DNA of 64,000 nt from Heterohyrax brucei (lineage: Eukaryota; Chordata; Mammalia; Hyracoidea; Procaviidae). The position numbers were made by a program, and so were the translations under genes. The DNA is taken from assembly GCA_028571685.1 (NCBI GenBank), contig CM053141.1, forward strand, positions 131,344,833 to 131,408,832, written 5' to 3'. The notes under the pieces are model-generated. The model searched no databases. It was given only the letters and a program-made list of their open reading frames with translations, and was not told the DNA's origin. This document shows, one piece after another, positions 46,331 to 58,311 of the stretch. The number at the start of each line of letters is the position of its first letter. Position 1 is the first letter of the stretch.

Positions 46331-48119
46331 AAATGTTAATTTATGCACTATGAGGGTGGGCAGTTACTCAGGAGCTGTTGTCAGTAGCGTGCTGAAGCTA
46401 ACTTATACTGGTTAGCAGAGGCCAATTATTATATTTTCAGAAGTTTTCCAGCTGTTGTGAAGGCATCTATTGCTAAAAACAAAATTATAAAAACCTATAA
46501 TTAAATAAGTTATATATTTTAAAAGTTTTTCTGATTATTTCTAGTAATTTTACTACATTTCAACATTTTATGTATTCTTAAGTTTTTTTAGGTGTGTTAT
46601 GCATGTGTGGTGGAAACACTTTCTGGTGGTGTGGTGTTACACATATCTTTCCAATTTCGTGATCAGTGATGCCATGTTGCTAAGTTAAAATAAAGCATCA
46701 TACAAACTTACACAATAAAAATTACAGATGCTATAAATCAGGGTCTTTTTTTTTTTTTTTTTGATAATCATTAGTAAGACATCTACCAGCATACTACTAA
46801 GTGAGAACAGAAATGATCTTTATCACAGGTGAAATAAACAAGCATTTAAACGTTTTAAGAAGGGATTGACAAGTTCAAGTTTCTGTTTTAAAAGTTCATT
46901 GAGACTGCCGAGGTGGGAAGGGGACAGGATGACTCTGAGTGCTACCTATGATAAATAATGGTTGCTTAGACTAGGATTACAGAAATTAAAGTGGAGATAC
47001 TTGAATGGAAGCCAGACGAATTTAAGAGTAAAAGTAGAGAAGACTTGCTCTCCAGGAGCCCTGGAAAGGGAGATTTTTGAGTTGTTTTGACTCCACAGCA
47101 CTTGGCTGGCTTTTAATGTGTGATGGTAGTGCCCTTCACTAAAACAGAAAAAGCAATCTTGATAACAGGAGAAGATCGTGAGTTTGGTTTCGCACGTGTT
47201 GAATTTGTAGGCTTTTGAAATAACGCAAATGAAAGGTTCATCCTGGTGCGTTAGCATGAGTCAGTCACCGAAGGGTCTCAGGCGAAAGAAGCAAGTTCTG
47301 TATCTTCCCAAATTTGGGGATGCTTATGATATTTTCATTTTGAGCTCAATTCTACCACCTACCACTTGTCAAAGACGCACCTTTACATTTGGACAAAACT
47401 TAGGCCTGAGTAAGAGAAGAGGAACAAAAACAGATCTCCTTGATTAAAAGTAAACCATACCTTTGTCATCTTTGTATGTGTATAATATACATCCTTGATG
47501 AGCAAGTAGCTCACTACAGGGAACACCTCTGAGAGTTCTGTGTATTACTGTACTCTGAAATGCAACACTTGAGGACTCTGTGCTGACCACACTAATCTTT
47601 TCTGAGACTGTGCTAAGATGCCTCCACTCAATTTTAATGCCTTCACAAGCTTTCTCCTTAGAATCAGGCCAACATAATAGTCTAAAGACTTGGCCGGCCT
47701 CACCTGACTCCCTCTCCGTTTTTTCTCAAAGATTCTGTTAAGAAATGTTTCACACACTTCATCTCACCGAGGTGTCTCCTTAGAAGACCTGGACAGGCAG
47801 CACTGTGCTTTCTACTCTAGATTTGGTTCTGCTATTTACCCCAATTTTATTATACAGACACACTTTTATGGGCATGAGAAAGTTTGTTTTATTTTTGTCT
47901 TTAGCATTTACAATTATTTTATTTTTTATAAGGTCTGTCTCCTAGCTGAAATACTTAATGTCTACATGGAAGTTCTCTACTTATCTCGCTATTATCAGTA
48001 TTGCTTTAAAATCCTGTCTGGTAGTTCTGACAACTTGGTTGTTTCTAGATCTTATTCTGATTGTTTCTCTCTTAACCATGAGTTGTTTTTCTTGCCTTTT
48101 TATTTTTTTGTATATATCT
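46331..48119. other. mostly unassigned intronic sequence
   Basis: Contains a T run of 17 near 46748 and a possible deleted SINE at 47053-47113. 47930-48118 has a faint antisense L1-like pattern (GCTTTAAAATCCTGTCTGG) that I do not call. Confidence 0.4.
47053..47113 (+). repeat. possible internally deleted AfroSINE / micro-retroposon
   Basis: AGGAGCCCTGG, the AfroSINE start, is followed within 20 bases by GAGTTGTTTTGACTC and CACAGCACTTGGCTGGCTT, the 3' hairpin and tail of the micro-retroposon type. The middle of the SINE would be missing. Confidence 0.4.
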
Positions 48120-48216
48120 TGTCCCACAGGATTTCCAAGGAGCACCTGGTGGATTCAAACTGCTGAACTTTTGGTTAGCAGCCACAGCTCTGATCCACTA
48201 CACTGCCAGGGTTTTT
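48120..48216 (-). mobile_element. AfroSINE tRNA-side half, antisense
   Basis: CAGGATTTCCAAGGAGCACC to CACTGCCAGGGTTTTT. The RTE-like 3' half is absent at the left, so this is a 3'-truncated remnant. Confidence 0.82.
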
Positions 48217-49589
48217 GAAGAACAGCACAGACAGTTGCAAATAGTATTTACGTCCAGAAATGGGCTTTTCTTCTGTCTCACAGTTAATGTGGGGATTTAG
48301 TAAATGCAGTCAATAGATGTGACGGTGTTTGTTTTACTATTAGTATACCTCTCTTCATTGTACCGTAGGCTGTGAATTCTCTGTCACTTGATTGCTGTTG
48401 TCTTGTGCTTGATATACTGTGTTGAGCTTCAAAGGGTCTTTTCTCAATGTGTTTGCTCTACCTTATGCTACGGTTGAGTATCTCCTCTCCAGGAATATCT
48501 ACCTGTCACTTGTTACGTGATGTTTGTCTTGTGGTGTAGCTTTGGTCTGGTTCTCCATTCTTCTAATCCTTTCAGTCTGAGACAGGCCCCGTGCACCTTC
48601 ACATCCGGGATGAGGCCTTCCCAAGGTGTCTGTCCCTCTACCTCTGGATAGCTTCTAGAGCAATTAAGATTTTTCTACCCTCCCACCCGTGTAGTAAACA
48701 TTTTGTTTTTATAGTAAAGCAATACCTTGGGACAAAGTCAGTTTTCTGTCCTCTTCCCCAGGGTTAGATATCTTTTGTAGTTAGCCACTTTCTGAAGCTA
48801 TAAACCTTTCCCTGTGTCTTGGAGTGTGGAAGACCTCCTGCCACTTTCCCAGTGAGTTAAGATTCCTGCTTTGTATGAAAGGAGAATCTGGAAAGTTAGC
48901 GGGGTTTTTTGTCCGTTTGCCGTCACTAGAGACTCTTTCTGCTCTCCTGCCCGGCGCTCAGTCTCTCACATGAGAGGCCCATGGGAAGAGCAGTGAGTGA
49001 GTGCAAGTTCTAAATGATCTAGGGCTCCCAGAGACTGTAAACTGTCATGATGGCACATACTTACCCTTTAATAATTTATTGAAGTATTAGTTCTTTTATT
49101 ACTCACTTTCAAGTCTATTGCCTCTTTGTGCTGTGATTTACCAATGATGAAAAAATTCATGTATCCTATATCTCCTCAGAGAACTTGAAACTCGTTGCAT
49201 TTCAGTTTGCTTGTTTGTCTTGTAATCTTAGTTCTCTGTTGGTCTCAAGAAAAAGTGCAATTTTACAATTTATCTAGATTTGTCTTGTAGAATGTGATCA
49301 GTATTATCCTGCAGCTTTTTACATCATAAGCAGAAGGGAAACTGCCCTCTTATTTTTAAAGTCAATAATATTTATGCATTAGGATTCCATCTTTGATGGA
49401 CATAACATAAATCATGTTTTATATTCTAGGCACGTGCAATCATTTCATTATCAAATAATTGGTACTTTGGGATCTGGTAGCTATTCTGTAAATTCATTGA
49501 ATAAAAATTTGTTAGTCAAGACTCCCATAACAGAAATAGAAAGGAAGAAATTACTTCTATTATATTTCACTTTGGGTCATTCTTCAACA
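48217..49589. other. repeat-poor intron end
   Basis: No lineage repeat recognised in the last 1.4 kb before the acceptor region. Could hold conserved non-coding elements; none can be named from sequence alone. Confidence 0.5.
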
Positions 49590-49613
49590 CAATTACCTTG
49601 TCCTTCCCACCAG
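49590..49613 (+). promoter_or_regulatory. PRR16: splice acceptor of the PRR16 terminal exon
   Basis: A pyrimidine-rich tract (ACCTTGTCCTTCCCACCAG) ends in AG at 49613. The next codon, GTG, begins the known PRR16 sequence VVDQIDTLTS in phase 0. The upstream in-frame reading (49434-49613) contains no ATG, which supports splicing over an internal start here. Confidence 0.9.
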
Positions 49614-50369
49614 GTGGTTGACCAGATTGATACCTTGACCTCTGACCTACAGCTGGAGGATGAGATGACTGACAGCTCCAAAACGGACACCTTGAATAGC
49701 AGCTCAAGTGGCACAACAGCTTCCAGCATAGAGAAGATCAAGTTACAGGCCAATGCACCTCTCATTAAACCCCCAGCACACCCATCAGCTATCCTCACAG
49801 TCCTGAGAAAGCCAAACCCTCCACCACCTCCGCCACGGTTGACACCTGTGAAGCGCGAAGACCCCAAAAATGCGGTGCCAACTGTCAATCCTGTAAAGAC
49901 CAACTGCACCCTTCTACGAAGTGGAGTCTTACCAGGGGGACCAAACAAAATTCCCAATGGAGACATCTGCTGCATACCGGACAGTAACTTGGATAAGCCT
50001 CCAGTGCAGCCTCTGATGCATAGACCTGAAAAAGACAGGTGTCCCCAGGCAGGGCCTCGGGAGAGAGTCCGGTTTAATGAAAAGGTGCAGTACCACGGCT
50101 ATTGTCCCGACTGTGATGCCCGGTATAACATCAAAAACAGGGAAGTCCATCTACACAGCGCACCTGTCCACCCACCAGGACAGCTTGCTCACCAAGGCCC
50201 CACCCTTCCTCCTCTACCCCATCTCCCTCCTTTTCCATTAGAAAACGGGGGACTAGGAATAAGCCACAGTAACAGCTTTCCCCCTGTCAGACCTGCAACT
50301 GTGCTTCCTCCTGCTGCACCAAAACCACAGAAGACAATCCTGAGGAAATCAACCACTACAACGGTGTGA
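49614..50369 (+). CDS. PRR16: PRR16 (Largen), terminal coding exon
   Basis: Encodes the last 251 residues of PRR16, a proline-rich regulator known as Largen and reported to raise cell size and mitochondrial mass by favouring translation of certain mRNAs. The human protein has 304 residues as I recall, so 53 are missing upstream, matching a phase-0 intron. In order (exon numbering): acidic Ser/Thr-rich segment 8-40, proline run 68-74, RVRF at 151-154 (a PP1-docking-like motif), CPDC at 164-167, His/Pro-rich region 180-210, and C-terminal TTTV that fits a class I PDZ ligand. There is no membrane segment or enzyme domain. The frame is intact and ends TGA at 50367-50369. Differences from remembered human sequence are scattered substitutions, as expected between orthologues. 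Met at exon residue 18 could start a shorter isoform. Confidence 0.95.
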   Translation: MVDQIDTLTSDLQLEDEMTDSSKTDTLNSSSSGTTASSIEKIKLQANAPLIKPPAHPSAILTVLRKPNPPPPPPRLTPVKREDPKNAVPTVNPVKTNCTLLRSGVLPGGPNKIPNGDICCIPDSNLDKPPVQPLMHRPEKDRCPQAGPRERVRFNEKVQYHGYCPDCDARYNIKNREVHLHSAPVHPPGQLAHQGPTLPPLPHLPPFPLENGGLGISHSNSFPPVRPATVLPPAAPKPQKTILRKSTTTTV

Positions 50370-53300
50370 TGTATGCCATTTAAAAAACAAAAACAAAAAA
50401 CAAAACAAAACAAAATTTGTTTTTTTATTTCTATATTTTAAACACAAAACAGTAAGTAATGAGCACTTTCTACTCAAGCAATAAAAAGCCCAAATGTATT
50501 AATCCTGCATTCAGCAAAATGGCATAAAAATCACCTGGTAAGTATGCAGTATGTTGTTTATATCCTGACTATGTCTTGTTTTAAATATTTCATCAGCAAA
50601 AATCAGAGAATGAAGAAATCTGAATACATTGTTTTTGCATTTGACCTATCACAAACTGTGACCTACAGATTTCAAATATGTTGATTTACTCTATAGATGG
50701 AATAAATTGCATTTTATTCATGCCTAACTCATCTATGCATTAATGTCATGTCATACTCTTAACTTTGATCTGATGTTTTTTAATAAGAAATTTTAATACT
50801 GAAGCACTATTTTATTATTTTTTCTAAAGATGTTCTCCACTAGTTTTGCATTATTAAATGCTAAAGACGATACCAAAAATTATTTTCTATACTACACAAT
50901 TATGATTAAATGTTTGACTATATGTGTAATGCAAGATTTTGGTCTGTGGAAATATTATGTCAATAAACAATAGTAAATAATGACAAAACCAAATGTCCTT
51001 CAGAATTAAAACAGTGATTCATTTAATCCCATGCTGACGGTCCTCAAAATGGATAAAACTGACAGGGTTTGGAGATGAGCACAATGAGTCTGTGTCAGAA
51101 TTTCTAAATTAAATATTGTAATCCATACTGTGAATAGAAGCTATACACTTGCTAATTATATGCCTCCATTTTTGTACTTTTACGTTAAACTTGCATGAAC
51201 CAACTACTTTTTCCTTTTAATTTTTTGTTGACACTATGTGTCTTTGGAAATGGAAGGCATGCTAAATCATTGAGTGTGTCAGAATTTTTGGTAGGTCATA
51301 TGGTTTTTGTTTTATGCCTCATCAAACCAGTCATACCGTTGAAGTCCAGAGGTACTTATATGTACCACTGTGAACACAAATTCTGACCCAGGATTCTAGA
51401 GGTACATATGTATACCAAATAAAAATTTTCAAAATACATTTTTTCCTACCAAAAATTTAATGGTTCAGTACCACCTCATATAATATCTTGTAAAAACAGT
51501 AATTTGCAGCACATGCCTATTTTTTTTCCCCACTTCAGACAGTTACACACCACTCTGCCTGCCAGCAGTCAATGGGACAGGAGCTTCCCAGTGACCCTCA
51601 GAGATACAGAAAGTTAAGTGGTAGTTGTATGTACCACCCATCCTGAAAGTGCTTAAGGACCATTTAAACCCCTTCTGCATTGCCAGACCCTTCAGACACT
51701 CCTCCGACCCACTTAGCATCCCTCATAGAAACATCATGAACAGCTTGTAGAGACCATGGCATGTCTGATATCCTTTATCAGTAAGGTCTCAGCCTTAAAC
51801 TGAGCTGCATCCCTCAAGACTGGAAGATTGCCCTAATTCTTTCTTACTCTGCAGAAGAAAGGGAGAATCCTTTCCTTCTTGTATTGAGTAAAAGTCCCCT
51901 TAGGTCTAATATGTATACTTACCCACCCATGTGCCAAGTAAAATCCCCAGTTACAATGGTTTGGATTAATCAGATGTTATACCTTCAAGCTAGAAATGAG
52001 TTTACCGCCCCGAGTCTTAATTGGAACCCTGATGGCACAGTAGTTAAGATCCTGTTTGCTAACCAAAAATCCAGCAGTTTGAATCCACTTTGTAGCCACT
52101 CCTTGGAAACCATATGGGACAGTTCTACTCTGTCCTACAAGGTCATTATAGGTTAGGAGTCAACACAACATCAATGTGTTAAGTTTGAGTGTTGATGAGG
52201 AGAGGAGCACACCTGAACTAAACTGATTCATTAACTAGAAAGCAGGAGGGATGATGGAAGCTAATGAAAATTGTCTAGTACTCATCTGAATTAGAATGAG
52301 AAATGCAAGAGTAGAGGGAGTAATCTTGGTGGAAATTTGTTTATTGTGCAACTGGATAAAGAGTGCAGAGACTTTTATATGTACTTGTCTTTTGTTCTCA
52401 AATCATTATTTTTGGCTACTACAGAGAGATGGTTTTCAATCATTTCTTTGTTGCCTTTTTCAGAATACCGTAATAGTTTATGACTTCATAATAGTTTTCT
52501 ATTAAAAGATTATAATATATTTCTGGAAGAGCGAGAGAAAGACAATAGGCTTTATTTTTTTAAAGGAGTGATCAACTGAATGAAAAATAGAGAATGTCAA
52601 GTTAAACATTTACTTAGAGTACTGTATCACTGAAATAATTCAAACAGAAGAAATCGAGCAGAAAGTCACAAAGCCTAAGACCAGTCAATCAATAAGGGCT
52701 GTAGTCTGAAATTTATTAACTGTACTGTTTGTATGTTTAATGAATATGGGTCAAATAAATAACTTGTTGAATACAAAAATAATGTATACTAACTTTGAAG
52801 TGCATACATTTAGGTTTGGTATAAATAAACACAGTTGCATCATCATCGAGATTTACATTATTACTTCCTTTCAAAATTCCATCAAGTGTTAGACTGTATA
52901 GAAAATATTAAGTCTTAGCTTCTGTTCATCTTCTTTCCCTACCCCATTAGTCTGACCTAATAATCAACCTATAGTTTGTTGCCTTGATCTGTGTCCACAT
53001 CTCAAGAACTGAGTTGGATTTCAAGGTAGACCTTTCACGTGTCCCTAAATCATCTACAGAGTAGATACCTTGCTTGCAAATCCTGCCTGACTGGATAAGA
53101 ATATTGAGTCCACATGCCTGAAAACAACATCTGATGTTCTAATTCATATCTCTTTCTCCAAGTACAGTCAAAGCTACTCCTTGACAGGCACCCTTTTTCC
53201 CGTATGATTATGCCATGTGTCAAAGATGTAACACTTGTTTTCAGTAAACACTTTCACAAGTAAGTATTAGCCTAGAAAGCTGACTTAAAACTCAGTTCAA

Positions 53301-54802
53301 AAATGGTATAGCTTTACCCTTACTGTCTTTATTACAGTTTATTTATTTATCATCAGAGGTGTATGTTAGGTTACAGCAATTGGAACTTTGTTTTGGAATA
53401 TATTTGCTCCATATGCCATTTCATTTTACTTCATTTCTGTTTTTCTGGCCTAACTGACAGTTTTTCAACATTTGTTTGAAATGTTGAAAACTATGTCTTT
53501 AAATTTGTGTGTCCTTGTTAAAAAAAAAAAAAAAGGAAAGCAATTAACATCAAGCATCATAATATTTTCCTGGGAACTTATAATTAAAATGTCTTAAGTG
53601 GCAGCACAGTCTTTGTAATTAGCCAATAGCACTTTTGAAATTTAAATTCTGTAATACCAGCTCTATACATCATCCATAAAACCTACTATTTTTCCCCTTC
53701 CTGAAGAGCCTAAGGCAGAATTCCTTGTCTCAAATCCTTAAAGGCAGGTTGTTTTGTTTATTCTTACAATATGTACTTTAGCACTTTAATTTACACATGT
53801 AATGTACCACAGAGCTAGCATCCATACTCTTTTGAAGGTGGTAATCTGTTTACAAAATGTTAGTAGTCTGTTTATGACAACATGCATTCTTAGTATAATG
53901 ATAGAATGTACGTTTCAAAAGATATGGCACTCACTAATTAAATTGGACTAGGAACTGTTTTGTCTTTTCGAACACAGATTATCCCATTTTTGTTATAAGA
54001 GGTTATTGTGTCTCTACTGACAAAAGGCAAAAAGAAAATAAAAATTAAATAAAGTGTTTTGCTACCTGCTGATAGTTACAGCAGTTACAGAAGGGAATAA
54101 ACATGAAAATTTTTAGGTTATGCCTAAGTTAAACAGAAATATGGCTGCTCGAAGATACATGTGATTGCAAAAAGAAAAAAAAAAATTCACTCTACCAATT
54201 TGGTATTAGTGTATTCATCCCTTCAAGCCAGCCCTCGTTAGCTTAATAATATTCTGGAGGAAAAATGAGTCAGCTATTAGTAGAAGTGGTTTCATTAACC
54301 TAAAAAAAAAATCTTGTATTTGAGTTCTCCTTGTGCCCTAATTATGTGATGAAGAGAGGAATGAGGCACTGTGTTAGATGACTTTCTATGGGTAGATCAG
54401 TGATTATTTTTAGCATGACCAAAGAAGCAGCTACACACAGTTTCTAAAACTATGCAAGGCCTCTTATCTACAGATTCTAAGTATAGCTCTCTTTGGATGA
54501 CTCCATGAAGACAAGCCTGAGTAGTTCTGCATGTAATTGCACTGGGATGGTATAATCAAGGCATGAATTATTGCTTTCACTGAATGCCACCTCCCCGCAC
54601 ACCCAAGCCAGTAGAAAATATGCTGTAATGTAACACCAAGTCTGGCAATCCTCTGAAGATTCAGTTTCTATCTCTTAAAATTATGTTGGTAGTACATTTT
54701 GCTGCGATGTACACTCCAATTTGTAGCAAAAGATTGCATTGTAATGTCCCTTCATCGAATACTGATGATTCCTATGTGAGGAAATGATTTAAATGCAATA
54801 AA
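50370..54802 (+). other. PRR16: PRR16 3' UTR, extent uncertain
   Basis: Downstream of the stop lie an A-rich CAAAA patch (50382-50415) and several AATAAA hexamers: 50480, 50701, 50962, 51418, 52754 and 54797. Any could be used. The low repeat content as far as about 55 kb is compatible with a long 3' UTR, but the real end cannot be fixed without transcript data. Confidence 0.5.
52021..52178 (+). mobile_element. AfroSINE, sense, the only one near the exon
   Basis: GGAACCCTGATGGCACAGTAG, B-box-like AGTTTGAATCC, GGGACAGTTCTACTCTGTCC and a decayed 3' end near GAGTCAACACAAC. If the 3' UTR is long, it lies inside the mRNA. Confidence 0.88.
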
Positions 54803-55339
54803 GTTTTCTAAAAAGCCATGTCACATAATTAGGCAAAATGCAAAGAATTTTTGACAATTGCTACACACTATTACAAAATTACATGAGTTTTTTCTGGGTC
54901 AATTTGAAACCATGACACTGTAATTAAGTTTTCATCTAAACATTTTGGTATTTTAGAATCAGTGAAGTTTTGTGATTCTGAAATAATGACAGATGTGAAG
55001 CCACATGACAGCCCTCAGCCGTGTAGTACAGAAAACTGCAGTTAACTGTGTCTTAGTGGAGCAGCAATTGTGTAGGGTGCCATTTCATTTGAAGCACTTG
55101 TGTTTGTCAGAGTGGTCTTTCAGTATGCAGAAAAAAAACCGAAGTGGGGAAAAAACTTGCCTAACAACCCTGTCTTTAAAATGTAGTTAAATCCACACAG
55201 GGTGTAGGTTTTTGTGAAGGCAGAGGAAGAACAAGCAGGAAGTTCTACTTTGAAGTGGTGACTTCAGGACAGCTCAGAGACAAACTAGTAATAGCAACTG
55301 TATCTGAAACATCATCTACATCAGAGTGTTTCTCAGTCT
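52179..55339. other. repeat-poor downstream stretch
   Basis: 3.1 kb without a recognised lineage repeat. A 14-A run at 53521 and AT-rich patches only. Part of it may be 3' UTR. Confidence 0.5.
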
Positions 55340-55480
55340 CATCAAGATGTACAAAATAGGTGTTATCATCCTGATTCTAAATGAAGAAACCTGAGAACTG
55401 AATTTCAGTATTTTGCCTGAAGTCACCACTTTAGTAAGTGACTGCGTTGGCATTTCAGTGCCAGGCTGTCTCACCATGAT
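55340..55480 (-). mobile_element. MIR SINE, antisense
   Basis: ATAGGTGTTATCATCCTGA, AATGAAGAAACCTGAGAACTG and TAGTAAGTGACTGCGTTGG follow the reversed MIR core. Confidence 0.65.
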
Positions 55481-55825
55481 TTTTCTCCTGTCAACCTCTC
55501 CATTTAATTGTGTTCTTTACAACCCTGAATGTTGTAGATTTTTCCTTGATTCTAAGCAGGTATTTTGACACTTGAAAGGAGTTACCTAATGTTGTTTTGA
55601 CATGCTTAATATGTTTGATCTTAGTATATGAAAAGGATTTCAGGCAGTTTAGCTACCACCTAAATCGAATATGCTGAATACTGCAAGCTCCTTTTTTCAT
55701 GTACTTTACTAGACACTTTACCTTTCAATCTTATCTCTTAAGTACCAAAGCTGTTTGTTATTTTGGGTTTTTCCAAATATTGATATTCTACCATTGATGC
55801 CATTTGACCCTATATGTGTCACTAT

Positions 55826-55908
55826 TGGAAACCCTGGTGGCATAGTAGTTAAGTGTTGTGGCTGCTAACCAGCAGGTTGGCAGCTAAAATCCACCAGGCA
55901 CTCCTTGC
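55826..55908 (+). mobile_element. AfroSINE tRNA head only, sense
   Basis: GGAAACCCTGGTGGCATAG to CCACCAGGCACTCCTTG, then the sequence leaves the SINE. The 3' half is missing. Confidence 0.82.
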
Positions 55909-56199
55909 TTTGTTTTTAAATTTAATGTCACTATCATTTAGTGGCATTTCATTTGTTTAACATTGGCCCAAGCACTAAAAATGCAGTATCTGTACTCTGC
56001 TGAACCTTGAACCCAAAGCTGGAGCTCTGTCCTATAAAAGCATTTCTTTACTTATGTTATTAGTCTACAAATATGATTTCTCCTTATTTGATAATGTGGT
56101 TGTCAATTCTCTTAGTTACCAAAAGAATTTTGGTTCAACTAAAATAAAACAATGTATATCTTCAAGTGGGTGAGGGGTAGTGATGGGACGTGGTATCTA

Positions 56200-56410
56200 A
56201 CCCTTATCAAGGGCTTCCTTTATGTCAAGCAATCATCTAAGTGTTTTTTGTAGTATTGTTTCTGTCATTACATCATTTTTCTCCATAATAACCTATGTCT
56301 TAGATGCTGTTATTAATATTTTAGAAGTGAGAAAATTATGGCAATGAAAACCTGCTGCCCAGTGTCACAGAGCCAGTAAGTAGTGAGGCCAGTCCTGTAA
56401 GGCAGGCAGT
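56200..56410 (-). mobile_element. MIR SINE, antisense
   Basis: GCTGTTATTAATATTTTAG, GTGAGAAAATTATGGCAATG and CACAGAGCCAGTAAGTAGTG match the reversed MIR order. Confidence 0.65.
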
Positions 56411-57062
56411 TTGCCATCAGGCTGCGTTCTACAGCACCATTCAGGACCACCTCGAAGCACGGTCCCCAGGTTGTGAATGTGGGATTTGCAGAGCGGAACG
56501 TCTTTTCCCTGGAGCTTTCCTGAAGAGTTGATTGGAAGATGTAAGAGAAAAATACGTCTTTTTTGTATCAGGCAAGGTAGATTGTGCTGTGATAGCAAAC
56601 AACCTCTGTATCTCAGAAACATCAGAAGTGGCAACTCAGAGTCAACTTAGGGTCCCAAGAAGACTGTCCAGGATGACTGTACCCAGGGCAGTCATTTAGC
56701 AATACCAGCTACTTTGATCCTGTAGCTCCACCATTTGGTCACGAAATCTCTTCCAGGACTGGAGAAAGGAGTGACTGGAGAATTCTGCAGGAGCTTTTGC
56801 TGCTCAAGACTCTGAGCACTTCATTGGCCAAAGCTAGTCATGTGCCACATCTTATAGTCTCCATCTTCCCAGAAAGGGAAGGGAGTCCACGTATGGGTGA
56901 ACATCAGTCATTGCTATGATCTTTTCCAAAAGGATAATTTTTGATGTATGATTAATTTGAATATATTATAGGCTTTCATGTATTTCCTTCCTTTTTCTTT
57001 CCCTACTGCTGAAGTTTGTTTAATCGCCGCAAACGAGAATTTCATCTTATTTTAAACAAGGT
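56411..57062. other. unassigned downstream sequence
   Basis: Nothing recognised; the antisense frame at 56365-56634 overlaps MIR and looks like chance. Confidence 0.45.
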
Positions 57063-57660
57063 GGTTGTTGTGGCTAGATGCTGTTGAGTTGCTGCTGCCT
57101 CATAAAGACCTAGTGTATGACAGTGTGAAGCACTGCCTGGCCCTGCACCATGCCCACATTTGTTGTTACACTTGAGCCCATTTTGTAGCTATTGTGTCAG
57201 TCCATCTCATTGAGGGTATTTTTCACTGACCCTACCTTACCAAGCATGATACACTTCTCCAGGGACTGATCTGTCCTTACAACATGTTCAAAGTGTGTAA
57301 GACGTAGTATTGTCATCCTTGCTTCTAAGTAACACTCTGGCTGTACTTATTACGAGATAGATCTGTTCATTGTTTTGACAGTCCGTGATATATTCAATAC
57401 TCTTTGCCAACACCACAATCCAAAGGTGTCATTCTTCTGTCTTTTTATTCATTGTCCACCTTTTGTATGCATATGAGGCTATCAAAAACACCATGGCTTG
57501 GGTCAGAGGCGCCTTAGTATTCAAGCTTTTCAACACTTTAGAGAGATGCTTTCCTGCGAATTTGCCCAATGCAATGCATCTTTTGATTTGTTAATTATTG
57601 CTTCCATGAATGTTGATGGTGGATCCAAGCAAAATGAAATCTTTGACAACCTTGATAAAC
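57063..57660 (-). mobile_element. RTE1-type LINE, 3' part, antisense
   Basis: Left terminus TGTTGTGGCTAGATGCTG, then GTGTCAGTCCATCTCATTG and AAAACACCATGGCTTGGG. It stops after TGAAATCTTTGACAACC. 5'-truncated to about 600 bases. Confidence 0.88.
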
Positions 57661-58000
57661 AAGGTGGAGAGAAAAGTAATTCTAAAAACAGCCCTGCTGA
57701 GAGTGTTATGGAGAAGAATTGGCAGCAATTAATCAAGAGTGATGGATTGTATTATGTCCTCTTGGCTGTCATATTTGAATTCTTCTGAGGATACTTACTG
57801 ACCCACGTTTTATAGTTAAAAATTTCAGATTTGTATACTAAATTTCTGAACGAAGAATTTTTCACTAAATTAGATTATTGTTAGTAATTTTCCCTCTAAA
57901 GATATATAAACCTAATTTGAAGGCATATATCTACCCAGAATAGTCCAAGATATTTGGATCCCAATAACAGAAGCTTAAGTCTTGAATGATGTACATTAGG

Positions 58001-58065
58001 TATGTGTATAATAGAATATTAACGTAATAGTGTATGTGTGTATAATAGAATATTAACATAAATGA
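58001..58065. repeat. 32-bp tandem duplication
   Basis: TATGTGTATAATAGAATATT recurs 32 bases on, with a GTGT expansion in the second unit. Confidence 0.8.
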
Positions 58066-58069
58066 TGGT

Positions 58070-58205
58070 CTAATAAGATAAAAACATAAATTTGAAACCA
58101 GAAGACCTGGTTTTGAGTCTCAGTTTTTCCAACTCTTAAATGTTTGCGATTGAATTACTTAACCTATGTCTGAGGCTTACTTTAAAATGAAATAATAATG
58201 CCGCT
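58070..58205 (+). mobile_element. MIR SINE, sense
   Basis: GAAGACCTGGTTTTGAGTCTC, TGAATTACTTAACC, GAGGCTTACTTTAAAATG and AATAATAATGCCGC in MIR order. Confidence 0.65.
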
Positions 58206-58311
58206 CTTTCCTGTCTAGTCAGCATGTTGAGTTGTAATCCTCCTCCACTAGGTATTCTGAGTTTGCTTAATTCTGGGCAAAGTAAGGGACAGGAGAGTAG
58301 TATTAACAGAG

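Larger units (their letters stand above)
1..49613 (+). other. PRR16: PRR16 intron upstream of the terminal coding exon
   Basis: Inferred from the acceptor at 49613 and the missing 53 N-terminal codons, which must come from an exon beyond the left edge. No second PRR16 exon was recognised inside. The stretch consists of transposon relics and unassigned AT-rich DNA. An unannotated alternative first exon cannot be excluded by eye. Confidence 0.8.

Noticed and set aside
49577-49975. Glycine-rich - strand frame over PRR16
   Set aside because: It is the complement of the PRR16 proline codons.
49434-50369. PRR16 starting at 49434
   Set aside because: The first codon there is GTG, the next 60 codons match no PRR16 sequence, and a good acceptor lies at 49613.
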